From positions 62,001 through 126,000 of the forward strand of contig CAVUSV010000005.1 of NCBI GenBank assembly GCA_963744225.1: 64,000 bases of DNA, read 5' to 3'. The translations under genes were made by a program, and so were the position numbers. How positions within the stretch are numbered: the first letter of the stretch is position 1; every line of letters starts with the position of its first letter. This DNA is from Bog-473 sp963744225 (GTDB taxonomy: Bacteria > Actinomycetota > Acidimicrobiia > Acidimicrobiales > RAAP-2). This document shows positions 37,412 to 44,938 of this stretch, in pieces. The notes beneath the pieces were generated by a model. The model searched no databases and was not told the origin of the DNA. It saw only the letters and a program-made list of their open reading frames with translations.

Positions 37412-37755
37412 CGCGATCCGAGTATGCAGAACTCATTTCCCTCAGGGTCCTGGAGCACAGTCCACGTCTGCTCGCCTTGTCCAATGTCCGCTCGTGTGGC
37501 TCCGAGCGCGAGCAGTCGGTCAACCTCGGCGTCTCGGTCGTCTGGGCGAAAGTCGAGGTGCAGTCGATTCTTGGAGGTCTTTTGCTCCGGGACTGGCACG
37601 AACAAGAGTCCAGGGAGACGATCCGCAGTCGGTCGGATCTCGAACTCTTCAGGATCGTCGTTGACAACGACCCAACCGAGCGCCTCTCGCCACCAACTCC
37701 CAAGTGTGCCGGGGTCGCGCGCCTCGATGATCGTCTGCTCCCACTCAAGGGTCAT
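37402..37755 (-). CDS. Glyoxalase-like (VOC) protein
   Basis: 117 aa from ATG 37755. EQTIIEARDPGTLGSWWREALGW at the start, LFVPVPEQKTSKNRLHLDFRPDD in the middle and VLQDPEGNEFCILGSRVL at the end form the short 'glyoxalase_6' type common in actinobacteria. The His in NRLHLDF and the Glu in GNEFCIL could be metal ligands. Substrate unknown. Its stop lies within a repeat copy and its start is 31 bp from the next copy. Confidence 0.87.
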   Translation of the reverse strand: MTLEWEQTIIEARDPGTLGSWWREALGWVVVNDDPEEFEIRPTADRLPGLLFVPVPEQKTSKNRLHLDFRPDDRDAEVDRLLALGATRADIGQGEQTWTVLQDPEGNEFCILGSRVL

Positions 37756-37785
37756 TGGACGAGCGTAGAAGCGCCAAGCGACCGA

Positions 37786-37817
37786 GGCGCCCCCGATCGC
37801 CGGGTGTGGGCGCTACC
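37786..37817 (+). repeat. Array repeat
   Basis: Stem GCGCCC (37787-37792) pairs exactly with GGGCGC (37808-37813); this is a C-G pair where other copies have T-A, one of the clearest compensatory changes. Confidence 0.82.
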
Positions 37818-38286
37818 TGTTGTGATCGTCAAATGGACGTCCACGTTGGCCGTCCTCAAGAAGCCGTCCAATCTCGGCTACTTCTTCCTTTACCGACTGA
37901 GCGAACCACCTTCCGGCGACCAGGTCGTGGAGTGCCCCAAAGACTCCATGACCGAGGTCAAGTTCTTCGACGTGCCGAATACGAACGCCCTCGGACACAT
38001 CTTCAATCTCAAACCATGCGTGGAGGCTTCTCGGAACACCGTGTTCAAGAGTCACGTCAATATGACTCGGCCGGTCCCATTGGTATCGGGTGATGACCGA
38101 GCCCTTGAACCGACCGAGAAACTTGCCATCCTCGCGGGCCAACATCCCGTTGGGAATTTCGGCGAGCTTGGTTACCCACACCATCTTCGTATCAGCCTTG
38201 GTGTATTGGGCAGGGTCCAGGACGAAATCAAATGCCTCGACAGCACTGACTCCCCGAGCGACTGTGATTCCTTCGCCCCTTACCAT
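37813..38286 (-). CDS. SRPBCC (START/Bet v1-like) family protein
   Basis: 157 aa. The pattern VARGVSAVEAFDFVLDPAQYTKAD at the N-terminus, a central beta-sheet (FKGSVITRYQWDRPSHIDVTLE) and a long C-terminal helix (VAGRWFAQSVKEEVAEIGRLLEDG) are typical of polyketide-cyclase-like SRPBCC proteins. They bind hydrophobic ligands in a deep cavity. Ligand unknown. The stop is next to a repeat copy, and 38.39 kb carries the next copy. Confidence 0.83.
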   Translation of the reverse strand: MVRGEGITVARGVSAVEAFDFVLDPAQYTKADTKMVWVTKLAEIPNGMLAREDGKFLGRFKGSVITRYQWDRPSHIDVTLEHGVPRSLHAWFEIEDVSEGVRIRHVEELDLGHGVFGALHDLVAGRWFAQSVKEEVAEIGRLLEDGQRGRPFDDHNR

Positions 38287-38392
38287 CGCTGCCCAAGATA
38301 CATTTGCCCGGCACGGTTAGATAGAGACGATTTTTCTCGATTCCCTTCGCCATCTCGATACGCTGCGGCCAGGTGACCGATTCGCAGTTTGG

Positions 38393-38423
38393 CCTGCCCC
38401 CGAACGCCGGAGCTGGGACAGCG
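38393..38423 (+). repeat. Array repeat
   Basis: CCTGCCCCCGAACGCCGGAG then CTGGGACAG; stem CTGCCC/GGGACAG pairs with one mismatch. Confidence 0.75.
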
Positions 38424-38492
38424 TCGCCAGCATGTGAATAGACCTGGGAGACAAGGAAGGACCGCTCTGCAACTGGCAATACGGACAATCAG

Positions 38493-39140
38493 TTACTGGA
38501 GCAATAGTCGACACCAAGAGTCCGCCAACCACCGCTCATAGCGCTGGGGAGACCAACCTCGATCGACGGTGAGCATCACGTACATCTCGGCGCTGTTCAT
38601 GGCCCACACGACGTCGGCCGCAGTCTTGATCGAGAGATCCTGTCGCAGCTTCCCCGTGTTCTTGAGGTCTTGAACCAACCTGCGCATGTTGATCGCCCGG
38701 CGCTCGCTAATGTCTCGCCACACCTCCTCGGCCTCCGGCTCCGTTGAAGAGGCATCCCGAAGAGCGAGATGCAGCGGTGCCATCCGGGCCTGGATACGTC
38801 GAACGGCCCGAGCGTAGATCGCAAGCTTTCCTACGGGGTCGTCGGTAGCGAGCATTTCCTTCACATAGTCCCGTTCGTCAGCGACGATGGCCCGATCGCT
38901 CCCCGAGATCGCTTGCTCAATCAACTCTCGAAGGACGAGTGGCTTGCGCCCAACGAGTTCGTAGACGCTGTCGACACTCACCTCAGCCTGGGCCGCGATG
39001 GCCGCGATCGTCGTGGCCCTGTATCCCCGATCGAGGAACAGGCTGCGTCCAGCATCAAGGACTCGCTGGCGAGTCTCGGCCGAACGGACACGGCGTCTGG
39101 TGGCGTCATAGGGACGGCGCTTCTTGACTTCCTCGGCCAT
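38493..39140 (-). CDS. TetR-family transcriptional regulator
   Basis: 215 aa. The N-terminal helix-turn-helix is typical: TRQRVLDAGRSLFLDRGYRA and TTIAAIAAQAEVSVDSVYELVGRKPLVLREL (about residues 22-70). The C-terminal ligand domain has helix-rich text (LHLALRDASSTEPEAEEVWRDISERR). It is divergent from the small gene at 39197 with 56 bp between, the usual setting for a repressor and its target. A palindrome in the gap could be its operator. Confidence 0.9.
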   Translation of the reverse strand: MAEEVKKRRPYDATRRRVRSAETRQRVLDAGRSLFLDRGYRATTIAAIAAQAEVSVDSVYELVGRKPLVLRELIEQAISGSDRAIVADERDYVKEMLATDDPVGKLAIYARAVRRIQARMAPLHLALRDASSTEPEAEEVWRDISERRAINMRRLVQDLKNTGKLRQDLSIKTAADVVWAMNSAEMYVMLTVDRGWSPQRYERWLADSWCRLLLQ

Positions 39141-39175
39141 CTGCCCCAGTATTCACCCGAAGGAGCTTCGGAGCA
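39141..39175 (+). repeat. Array repeat, weaker copy in a divergent promoter
   Basis: CTGCCCCAGTATTCACCCGA then AGGAGCTTCGGAGC: left arm and 3' tail are recognisable, but the core is changed. Confidence 0.4.
39157..39171. promoter_or_regulatory. Candidate TetR operator (inverted repeat)
   Basis: CCGAAGGAGCTTCGG, a 6-bp inverted repeat with a 3-bp centre, between the divergent TetR gene and the ABM-like gene. Its right arm is also the tail block of a decayed array repeat, so it may be a coincidence. Confidence 0.35.
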
Positions 39176-39196
39176 AATAGACAAGGAGAGACTCAG

Positions 39197-39490
39197 ATGG
39201 CCTATGCCTTCACGCAGGACGTCCCGATTGACGCGGCTTTCTACAAACGGATCACCGACGGGCTCGGCGAAGAACCGCCAACGGGCCTAGTCATCCACCT
39301 AGCGATCGAGCGTCCAGAAGGTGGGTTGCGATACATCGACGTGTGGGAATCAGAGGAAGATTCGGACCGTTTCGCCGAAGAGCGACTTCACCCCGTCGTG
39401 CATCCGCTCCTCGGCGAGATCTTCGGCGACCAGCTCCCGCCCGAACCCGAGCGCCTGCCGCTACGGGTCATTCACACCTGGCGCGGCTAG
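39197..39490 (+). CDS. Small ABM-like (dimeric alpha-beta barrel) protein
   Basis: 97 aa from ATG 39197 with AAGGAG nine bases upstream. MAYAFTQDVPIDAAFYKRITDGLG, then VIHLAIERPEGGLRYIDVWES and EERLHPVVHPLLGEIFG: the strand-helix pattern of antibiotic-biosynthesis-monooxygenase-like or stress-responsive small barrels. No cofactor residues are certain. Divergent TetR suggests ligand-controlled expression. Confidence 0.75.
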   Translation: MAYAFTQDVPIDAAFYKRITDGLGEEPPTGLVIHLAIERPEGGLRYIDVWESEEDSDRFAEERLHPVVHPLLGEIFGDQLPPEPERLPLRVIHTWRG

Positions 39491-39498
39491 GAGAACTC

Positions 39499-39533
39499 GG
39501 GCGTACCCAAATGCCGAAAGGGCGAATTCGGGG
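39499..39533 (+). repeat. Array repeat, weaker copy
   Basis: GTACCCAAATGCCGAAAGGG then CGAATTCGGGG. A poor copy directly followed by a clear one. Confidence 0.35.
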
Positions 39534-39556
39534 TATCCCAGTTCGCCGGGACATGG
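39532..39556 (+). repeat. Array repeat
   Basis: GGTATCCCAGTTCGCCGGGA followed by CATGG; right half missing. Confidence 0.7.
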
Positions 39557-39685
39557 CATGAATGATCGCACCTTGCACCTCGTCATCGGCGCTCGCCGCC
39601 GATCGCGGATGATGAGCAAGCTGGGAGGACGTAAGGATTCACGCGAGAGATTGAGTCATCGAGGCGGCGGGGCCACACTTGGGTC

Positions 39686-40096
39686 ATGAAACTGTCCAGG
39701 ACCGTGCCGGCCCTGCCTGTACAAGATGTCGAGGCGGCCGTCCTCTTTTACAACGAGCGGCTGGGGTTCTTCGTCAGACACAGGGAGCACTCCTTCGCAA
39801 TACTGGAACGAGACGATGCTGAATTGCACCTCTGGGCGGCGAACGATCAGGGTTGGAGGGAGCGGGTCAACTTCGTCGAGGAACCTGTGTGCAGCGGAGC
39901 CGAGAGCTTCATTGCTGGGACATCAAGTTGTCGCATCGAGGTCGTTGGGGTTGACGGGCTGTACGAAGAAATGGCACGTGCTGGCGTTCTGCATCCCAAC
40001 GATCCGGGCCACGCAGTTGATACAGACTGGGGCACGCGGGAGTTCGCAACGCTCGATCTCGAGGGGAATCTATTGACGTTCTTCCAACGTCAATAG
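39686..40096 (+). CDS. VOC/bleomycin-resistance-like protein
   Basis: 136 aa from ATG 39686. VPALPVQDVEAAVLFYNERLGFFVRHRE is the typical bleomycin-resistance start, SFAILERDDAELHLWAANDQGW and the C-terminal REFATLDLEGNLLTFFQR the other strands. It looks like Shble-type glyoxalase-fold binding proteins, but drug resistance cannot be claimed. The stop codon lies inside a perfect 15-bp inverted repeat. Confidence 0.87.
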   Translation: MKLSRTVPALPVQDVEAAVLFYNERLGFFVRHREHSFAILERDDAELHLWAANDQGWRERVNFVEEPVCSGAESFIAGTSSCRIEVVGVDGLYEEMARAGVLHPNDPGHAVDTDWGTREFATLDLEGNLLTFFQRQ

Positions 40097-40100
40097 ATTC
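40066..40100. terminator. Perfect 15-bp inverted repeat overlapping a stop codon
   Basis: GAATCTATTGACGTT at 40066-40080, loop CTTCC, then the exact reverse complement at 40086-40100. The stem spans the last codons and stop of the VOC gene. It has no T run after it, so it may act as a mRNA 3'-end stabiliser or a terminator of non-classical type. Confidence 0.6.
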
Positions 40101-40134
40101 GTGGCTTGTATTTGACTACCACCTCGGCGGACAG

Positions 40135-40164
40135 GGTGCCCCAGTTCGCCGGGCCGGGGAGGCG
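40135..40164 (+). repeat. Array repeat
   Basis: GGTGCCCCAGTTCGCCGGGC then CGGGGAGGCG; close to the left-half consensus. Confidence 0.8.
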
Positions 40165-40362
40165 TTACCCCAGCGATTGACCGGATTCCTCCAGAGCCTC
40201 TTGCAGAATCCGTAAGGATCTCGGACCCATGCCGTGAAGCCTTTTCAACTCGGAGGCGGAGACGCCAGCCAATTCACTGAGCTTGGAGTAGCCAGCTCCG
40301 ACCAGGGCTCTCGTGGCCGGCGCTCCGATGCCCTTGGAAAAGTCCGTTGGTTGTTCAGTCAT
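40165..40362 (-). CDS. Small helix-hairpin-helix DNA-binding-like protein
   Basis: 65 aa from ATG 40362 (MTEQPTDF); the longer frame to 40398 runs into a weak repeat copy. IGAPATRALVGAGYSKLSEL and ASELKRLHGMGPRSLRILQE form two helix-hairpin-helix elements (hairpins GAPATRAL and GMGPRSLR), as in the C-terminal domain of RNA polymerase alpha and related stand-alone proteins. Likely nucleic-acid binding. Its stop abuts a repeat copy directly. Confidence 0.75.
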   Translation of the reverse strand: MTEQPTDFSKGIGAPATRALVGAGYSKLSELAGVSASELKRLHGMGPRSLRILQEALEESGQSLG

Positions 40363-40384
40363 GGATCCATCGTACGGAGTCAAA

Positions 40385-40415
40385 GGCGCCCCAGTCATCG
40401 GCCGAGGGTTAGGTG
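40385..40415 (+). repeat. Array repeat, weaker copy
   Basis: GGCGCCCCAGTCATCGGCCG then AGGGTTAGGTG. It separates the HhH gene from the nitronate monooxygenase gene and overlaps the end of the latter. Confidence 0.45.
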
Positions 40416-41395
40416 AGCAGGCCCTCTGGGCGCTCTCTTAGGATGCGTTCGGCATCCCTGCAGACCACGCGGACAACCTCCGATGCGGGTCGGACATCGC
40501 TGACGAGACCAGCCGACTGACCGTACAGGATCTCCCGAGTCGCCAAGTCCTCATTGTCCCCAGAGGACTTGGCTGCATTCGTTTCGACCACCTGCTCCCG
40601 GTGATCTTGAAGCTGAGACTCGCGGTCGATCCACTCGTCTGTGAAGCGGTTGCGGCGGACGCGTTCGCCGACCCCTGCCGGCCACGGCATCCCGGACATG
40701 ATGTCGTATACCCGGGTGAACACCGTGTCAGCACCATCGCTGTCAACGATCAGGCGCTTGTGGATGTCGTCGACCTCGACCGCTTCTGGGGTGGCAAGAA
40801 AGGCGGTTCCCAGCCACGCGCCATCGGCTCCGGCGATGAGGGCGGCGGCCAGCGTCCGACCATCACCGATCCCACCAGCGGCCAAGGTCGGAATGTCGGG
40901 ATGGAGTGCCACGATGCCGGCGAGCAACGGCAATGTGCCCATGGATCCGGTGTGGCCGCCAGCTTCGTTGCCCTGGGCGACCAAGATGTCGGCTCCGCAG
41001 CCGACAGCGCGATCTGCCTGATCGAAGTTCTGCACCTGACAGATAACGCGGGCCCCTACCGCCTTGCACGGGTCGATGTACGGTCCAGGGTCACCAAAAG
41101 AGAACGCCACCGCCCCTGGACGCTCGGCCAACGCGGCCTCGAACAGCGGTTCGCACTGTGGAATGAAGTCTGTGATGAACCCGATAGCGAAGGGCCGGTC
41201 GGTTGTCGCTCGGACGATGGCGGCCTGTGATCGGATCCAGTCTGGATCCATCGATCTGTGGATCCCGCCGAACGACCCCAACCCACCTGCCGCCGAGACG
41301 GCCCCTGCGAGGGTCCCGCCGCTGTGCATGGCCATGGGTGCCGACATCACCGGATGGGACGAGCCGAACATCTGCGTGAATCGAGTGTGGAGCAT
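40409..41395 (-). CDS. Nitronate monooxygenase family protein
   Basis: 328 aa. The TIM-barrel FMN enzyme of the NMO/2-nitropropane dioxygenase family is recognised by SHPVMSAPMAMHSGGTLAGAV (about 12), LVAQGNEAGGHTGSMGTLPLL (about 145, with the catalytic His) and AAGGIGDGRTLAAALIAGADG (about 180, FMN phosphate site). These oxidise alkyl nitronates or act as enoyl-like reductases. No partner gene nearby. Confidence 0.9.
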   Translation of the reverse strand: MLHTRFTQMFGSSHPVMSAPMAMHSGGTLAGAVSAAGGLGSFGGIHRSMDPDWIRSQAAIVRATTDRPFAIGFITDFIPQCEPLFEAALAERPGAVAFSFGDPGPYIDPCKAVGARVICQVQNFDQADRAVGCGADILVAQGNEAGGHTGSMGTLPLLAGIVALHPDIPTLAAGGIGDGRTLAAALIAGADGAWLGTAFLATPEAVEVDDIHKRLIVDSDGADTVFTRVYDIMSGMPWPAGVGERVRRNRFTDEWIDRESQLQDHREQVVETNAAKSSGDNEDLATREILYGQSAGLVSDVRPASEVVRVVCRDAERILRERPEGLLT

Positions 41396-41492
41396 TCACC
41401 GACGGTACAAGTAGCAGGCGCCCTACCCGAAGGCGCGGGGTGCATGTGAAGCCGGAACGTCGCTGGAAGAACGAGGCTCCCAATCCCGTATA

Positions 41493-41532
41493 GGTGTGCC
41501 ATACCGCCGGGAGGGTGGGACGGTTCGGCACC
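41493..41532 (+). repeat. Array repeat, full-length copy
   Basis: GGTGTGCCATACCGCCGGGA then GGGTGGGACGGTTCGGCACC. Left arm, core, right arm and tail are all present. Confidence 0.85.
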
Positions 41533-41534
41533 AC

Positions 41535-41550
41535 CTTGAGCATGCTCAAG
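41535..41550. promoter_or_regulatory. Perfect 16-bp palindrome
   Basis: CTTGAGCATGCTCAAG, two bases after the repeat copy and 126 bp before the DUF3303 gene. Could be an operator or part of a cassette junction. Confidence 0.35.
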
Positions 41551-41675
41551 TCCTGTGAGGACGCTGAACGTAGACGTCTAGTCACCTGAGCGCGACTCAA
41601 CGTTCGCAATCCCAGTTGGCAGGGCGGGAAGGCGGTGCTAGACCAAGCGAAGACCTGACGCGAGAGGAGTCGGTA

Positions 41676-41984
41676 ATGAAGTTCGTAGTGACGTGGAAGA
41701 CTCGGAGTGGCGCATCGGCCGCTGACAATGAAGCTGCGGCAGCTCGCACACTCGAGGTTTTCGGGAAGTGGTCGCCGCCCGCCGACGAGACATTTCATCA
41801 GTTCTTGGGTCGCCTCGACGGTACAGGCGGTTTTGCAGTCGTCGAGACTGACAATCCAGATTCACTCGCTGAAGCCCCGGCGAAGTTCGGCACATATTTG
41901 GATTTCGAGATAATCCCAGTGAACGACATAACTGAGACCACGCGCCTGCTTGGCGAGGGAGTCGAGTTCCGCAAGTCGATCTAA
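41676..41984 (+). CDS. DUF3303-like small protein
   Basis: 102 aa from ATG 41676, with AGAGGAG about 12 bases upstream; the longer frame is not supported. MKFVVTWKTRSGASAADNEAAA and LEVFGKWSPPADETFHQFLGRLDGTGGFAVVETDN resemble DUF3303, a small ferredoxin-like barrel found as single-gene units in many bacteria. No function is known. Confidence 0.78.
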   Translation: MKFVVTWKTRSGASAADNEAAAARTLEVFGKWSPPADETFHQFLGRLDGTGGFAVVETDNPDSLAEAPAKFGTYLDFEIIPVNDITETTRLLGEGVEFRKSI

Positions 41985-42007
41985 AGGTCGCTCAAACCAG
42001 ATTGGAT

Positions 42008-42035
42008 GGGCGCCCCGTTCGCCGGGCCGGGGACC
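42008..42035 (+). repeat. Array repeat
   Basis: GGCGCCCCGTTCGCCGGGCC then GGGGACC; stem CCCCG/CGGGG. 23 bp after the DUF3303 stop. Confidence 0.75.
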
Positions 42036-42140
42036 TCGCCACGCGACACGGATTGGGGCTGTCTGGGAGAGGCCACTCACTCATGTGGGAATTGGACTGA
42101 GGTTAGGCGCTTGCCCGTCTTGTCACTACGCTCGACCAGC

Positions 42141-42509
42141 ATGGCAACCGAAAACTGGAAAGACGAGCCGGATGCTGAGGATTATCCAGCGGCCAAGTCG
42201 TACCTTTCGCTGTTGGTTGGATCGAAGTCAGCGGCGAAACTCGTGAAGGCCCTACGTAAACAGGCGGGCCTGACGCACTTTGCTGCCAAAGACATCTTGC
42301 GAGCTTCTGGGTTGCCGTTGCTCGGACCCGAGGATTCGGAGGTCGCTGCCGACCTCGAGAAAGTCAAGCTTGGTAAGAAGCTCTCACCCGTCCTACTCGT
42401 CGAGGGTTCGCCGTTGTGGGTGGCGGACGGATATCACCGCGTCTGTGCCAGTTACCACTTGAACGAGAAGACTGAACTTCCGTGCCGCATTGTTGCTCGC
42501 AGTGGATAA
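42141..42509 (+). CDS. ParB/sulfiredoxin-like fold protein
   Basis: 122 aa from ATG 42141; the upstream in-frame ATG lies within the repeat. KLVKALRKQAGLTHFAAKDILRASG is helical, followed by LSPVLLVEGSPLWVADGYHRVCASYHLNE, where DGYHR resembles the phosphate-binding loop of ParB/sulfiredoxin-like domains (GxHR). Unclear whether it has nuclease or other activity. Single gene between repeats. Confidence 0.7.
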   Translation: MATENWKDEPDAEDYPAAKSYLSLLVGSKSAAKLVKALRKQAGLTHFAAKDILRASGLPLLGPEDSEVAADLEKVKLGKKLSPVLLVEGSPLWVADGYHRVCASYHLNEKTELPCRIVARSG

Positions 42510-42568
42510 GGGTTGGGTGGATCCGAAGACTGCAGGCAATAGCGAGTCACGACGCCATCGCCGCCACC

Positions 42569-42597
42569 CCGCCCCATACGCCGGGACAGTGGGCGGC
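42569..42597 (+). repeat. Array repeat
   Basis: Stem CCGCCC (42569-42574) pairs exactly with GGGCGG (42591-42596) around CATACGCCGGGACAGT; two pairs differ from the consensus in a compensating way. Confidence 0.85.
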
Positions 42598-42657
42598 TAT
42601 AGCGCTTGACGCGTTCAGGAATGCAGATGGGTACCTGCAACAGCCGGTGGCGCAGGT

Positions 42658-43485
42658 TCAGTCGAACGTCCACCGTCGACGGCCCTCGGCCGCCAAAAGC
42701 CGACCGAACTGAAGCCCTGGGAAGTGGGTCGCTGCGGCTGGGATATCCGACCCTTCGAGTTCCCTGGCCAGAGCCTCACGTGACCTTTGCGCGAGTTGCG
42801 TGTCGAGGTCACCAATCATCTCCCAGTCGTCGCTGAGGAGTTCTGCGGGGCAGTGCACGACGTCACCAAGGAGCATGGCTCGCTCGGTCCCAGACGAAAT
42901 GACAATGACCGTGCTGCCGGGCGTGTGACCGGGAGCGCTGCGCACATCCATGCCTGGAAGAATCCTCCCGTCGCTGCTCCACGTTTCGAGGCGGTCTGCG
43001 ATCGGCGGAAGCAGCTCCGACGATGCTCGGCCACCCATCAACGAGACGGCCAGGCTGTCGTCGAACGGCGAGGAACCCATGAAGAACTCCCAGTCCGCCT
43101 CATGGCACCGATACGTGGCGTTGCCGAACAGACGACGCTCCCCGTCGGTGGCCCACCCGAGGTGATCGAAGTGGAGGTGAGTCAGTACGACGTCTGTTAT
43201 CTCGGACGGCTGCACACCCAGGGCCGTCAGGTTCTTCATAAACCTCCCAGTCCGATCTGGAGCTGCGTGTGGACCTATTCCGGTGTCGACGAGTGCTAGA
43301 CGGTCGCCGCTCCGCACAAGGAACCCGCCCATTTCGATCGGCAGCATGCCCTCTTCGTCTAGGAACTGAGAGTGCTGTAGCCAGTCCTGATCTGTCTTGT
43401 TGAACATGAGCGTCGGGGGTGCCTGGAGACTCCCGTCTGAGACGCCCGCGATCGTCACGGCTCCTATCTGCATCTGGCCGACCAT
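42658..43485 (-). CDS. MBL-fold metallo-hydrolase
   Basis: 275 aa from ATG 43485 (MVGQMQIGAV); the longer frame would contain a repeat copy at its N-terminus. TDVVLTHLHFDHLGW (HxHxDH, about residue 93), APGHTPGSTVIVIS and MLLGDVVHCPAELL give the zinc ligands of a metallo-beta-lactamase fold. FLVRSGDRLALVDTGIGPHA precedes them. Lactonase-like hydrolases look similar; the substrate is open. Confidence 0.9.
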   Translation of the reverse strand: MVGQMQIGAVTIAGVSDGSLQAPPTLMFNKTDQDWLQHSQFLDEEGMLPIEMGGFLVRSGDRLALVDTGIGPHAAPDRTGRFMKNLTALGVQPSEITDVVLTHLHFDHLGWATDGERRLFGNATYRCHEADWEFFMGSSPFDDSLAVSLMGGRASSELLPPIADRLETWSSDGRILPGMDVRSAPGHTPGSTVIVISSGTERAMLLGDVVHCPAELLSDDWEMIGDLDTQLAQRSREALARELEGSDIPAAATHFPGLQFGRLLAAEGRRRWTFD

Positions 43486-43494
43486 AGTGCCGAG

Positions 43495-43523
43495 GGTGCC
43501 CCAGTTCGCCGGACTGGTGGCAG
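43495..43523 (+). repeat. Array repeat
   Basis: GGTGCCCCAGTTCGCCGGAC then TGGTGGCAG. TGCC-CCAG pairs with CTGG-T-GGCA, one bulged T. Confidence 0.82.
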
Positions 43524-43637
43524 ACTGATCTGATTGGTCGACTTGCCGGTAAGGCGATGGGATCCGGAGCCGCAATCTCGTTAGGGGTCGAAGGCTGAAG
43601 GCAGATAGTAGACCCGGTCCCCGCACCAACTCATCCA

Positions 43638-43663
43638 GGCTGCCCCCGTTCGCCGGTTCGATG
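43638..43663 (+). repeat. Array repeat
   Basis: GGCTGCCCCCGTTCGCCGGT with no right half. Only 114 bp after the previous copy; no gene fits between them. Confidence 0.65.
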
Positions 43664-43755
43664 TCTACGCATCGAAGGTCTTGGGGTGAGATCGAGTGAA
43701 TGTGATGATGTGCGAACCGAGGTTGGCGACTGCATCGTTGACCTCACGACGACCA

Positions 43756-44596
43756 CTACCCGAGCCCGAGCATTGCCTCCGCGACCTCTCTCACCGCTGC
43801 ATCGGGGATCGCAGTGGCGGCCTCCTCGAGGACGAGCAGCCGCGCCCCCGGGATCGCGCGCGATCGCCTCGCCGTTGCCGAGAGGGAAGAACGGGTCGCG
43901 GCGGCCGTGGACGACGAGCGTGGGGATCGCGATCTCGGGCAGGCGCTCGCGCCAGCGGGGCTTGCAGTCGAGCTTCGAGAACACCATGCCCAGCTGGTTG
44001 GCCATCTGGACCGAGGGTGCGGTGCCCGGCGTGCGGTCCCAGATGCGCGCCGCGGTCGCCCGCGCCGCGGCGGGGTCATCACCGCGGATTTCCGCACGGT
44101 CGGCGGCGAACTCCGCCACTGCATCGCGGTTGTACCAGTCGGGCATCGGCTCCGCGAACAGGCGGCTCATCGTTGCCTGGTCATAGTCGGGAAGATCATC
44201 GTCAGGCGGGCCCGGCGCGACCGGCCGGGTGCTGGCCAGGCTGAGCGCCGAGAACGCACGCGGATAGTCGAGCGCGGCCACCTGGGCGGCCATCCCGCCG
44301 ACGCCGATCCCGGCGAGGTGAACGGGCCCGCCAGCGAGAGCGTCGGCGAGGGCCGCCGCGTCGGCGGCGAGGTCGCGCATGGTGTAGGCGGGCGCCTCTG
44401 GGTCCGCCGCCGTCGACTCGCCGCTGTCGCGCAAGTCGTAGCCCACCACGCGCCGCCCGCCGGCGGCGAGCCGCTCGCAGAGCGCGTCTGGCCAGGACAG
44501 CATGGTTGTCCCGCCCGCGAGCAGTACGAGCGGTGCGTCGTCATCACCGAACGACTCGATGCCCAGGGCCACCTCATTGACGTTGACGGTGGTCAT
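43756..44596 (-). CDS. Alpha/beta hydrolase (apparent frameshift)
   Basis: About 280 aa from ATG 44596 (MTTVNVNEVALGIE). LVLLAGGTTMLSWPDALCERLAAGGRRVVGYDLRDSGES, then HLAGIGVGGMAAQVAALDYP (nucleophile elbow GxGxxG with Gly at the usual Ser position) and VVHGRRDPFFPLGNGEAIA (acid Asp) show the fold. The frame breaks in the CGCGCG stretch near 43856: the true end IPGARLLVLEEAATAIPDAAV lies in another frame ending at 43756. Adding one CG unit restores it. If the elbow has no Ser, the enzyme may be non-hydrolytic. Also more GC-rich than its neighbours. Confidence 0.75.
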
Positions 44597-44938
44597 CGGG
44601 TCACTGTAACGAGAGCCATGGGCGGCCGAGGACACCGACGAGCAGAGCTTGTTCCAGCCGAGGATCCCGAACTCGAATAGGCCAACGTCGTCGCCCGGTA
44701 CCGCCGCGTCCTCCGACCGACGAAGGGCGTCCCCGAGCTCGCCGGGATTCGGTTGCCCCGACTATTGATAGAGTTGTTCTCGTTCAGCAGCGCTGTCGCA
44801 GCGCACGATCTAAGGAGGTGGTTCCGATTCTTTTCATTCACTGTCGGGCACTCACCCCTTCACGCTGGAGCCGCTAGAGCTTCGTCGTCATCGGTCCCCG
44901 GGTGCCCTTATCTCGGATGCCCTGAAAGGGACCAAGAC
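44597..44938. other. Intergenic region (342 bp)
   Basis: Between the divergent hydrolase and patatin genes. It holds the repeat copy at 44725-44759. No other ORF or RNA gene seen. Confidence 0.4.
44725..44759 (+). repeat. Array repeat
   Basis: GCGTCCCCGAGCTCGCCGGG then ATTCGGTTGCCCC; tail block altered. Confidence 0.65.
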
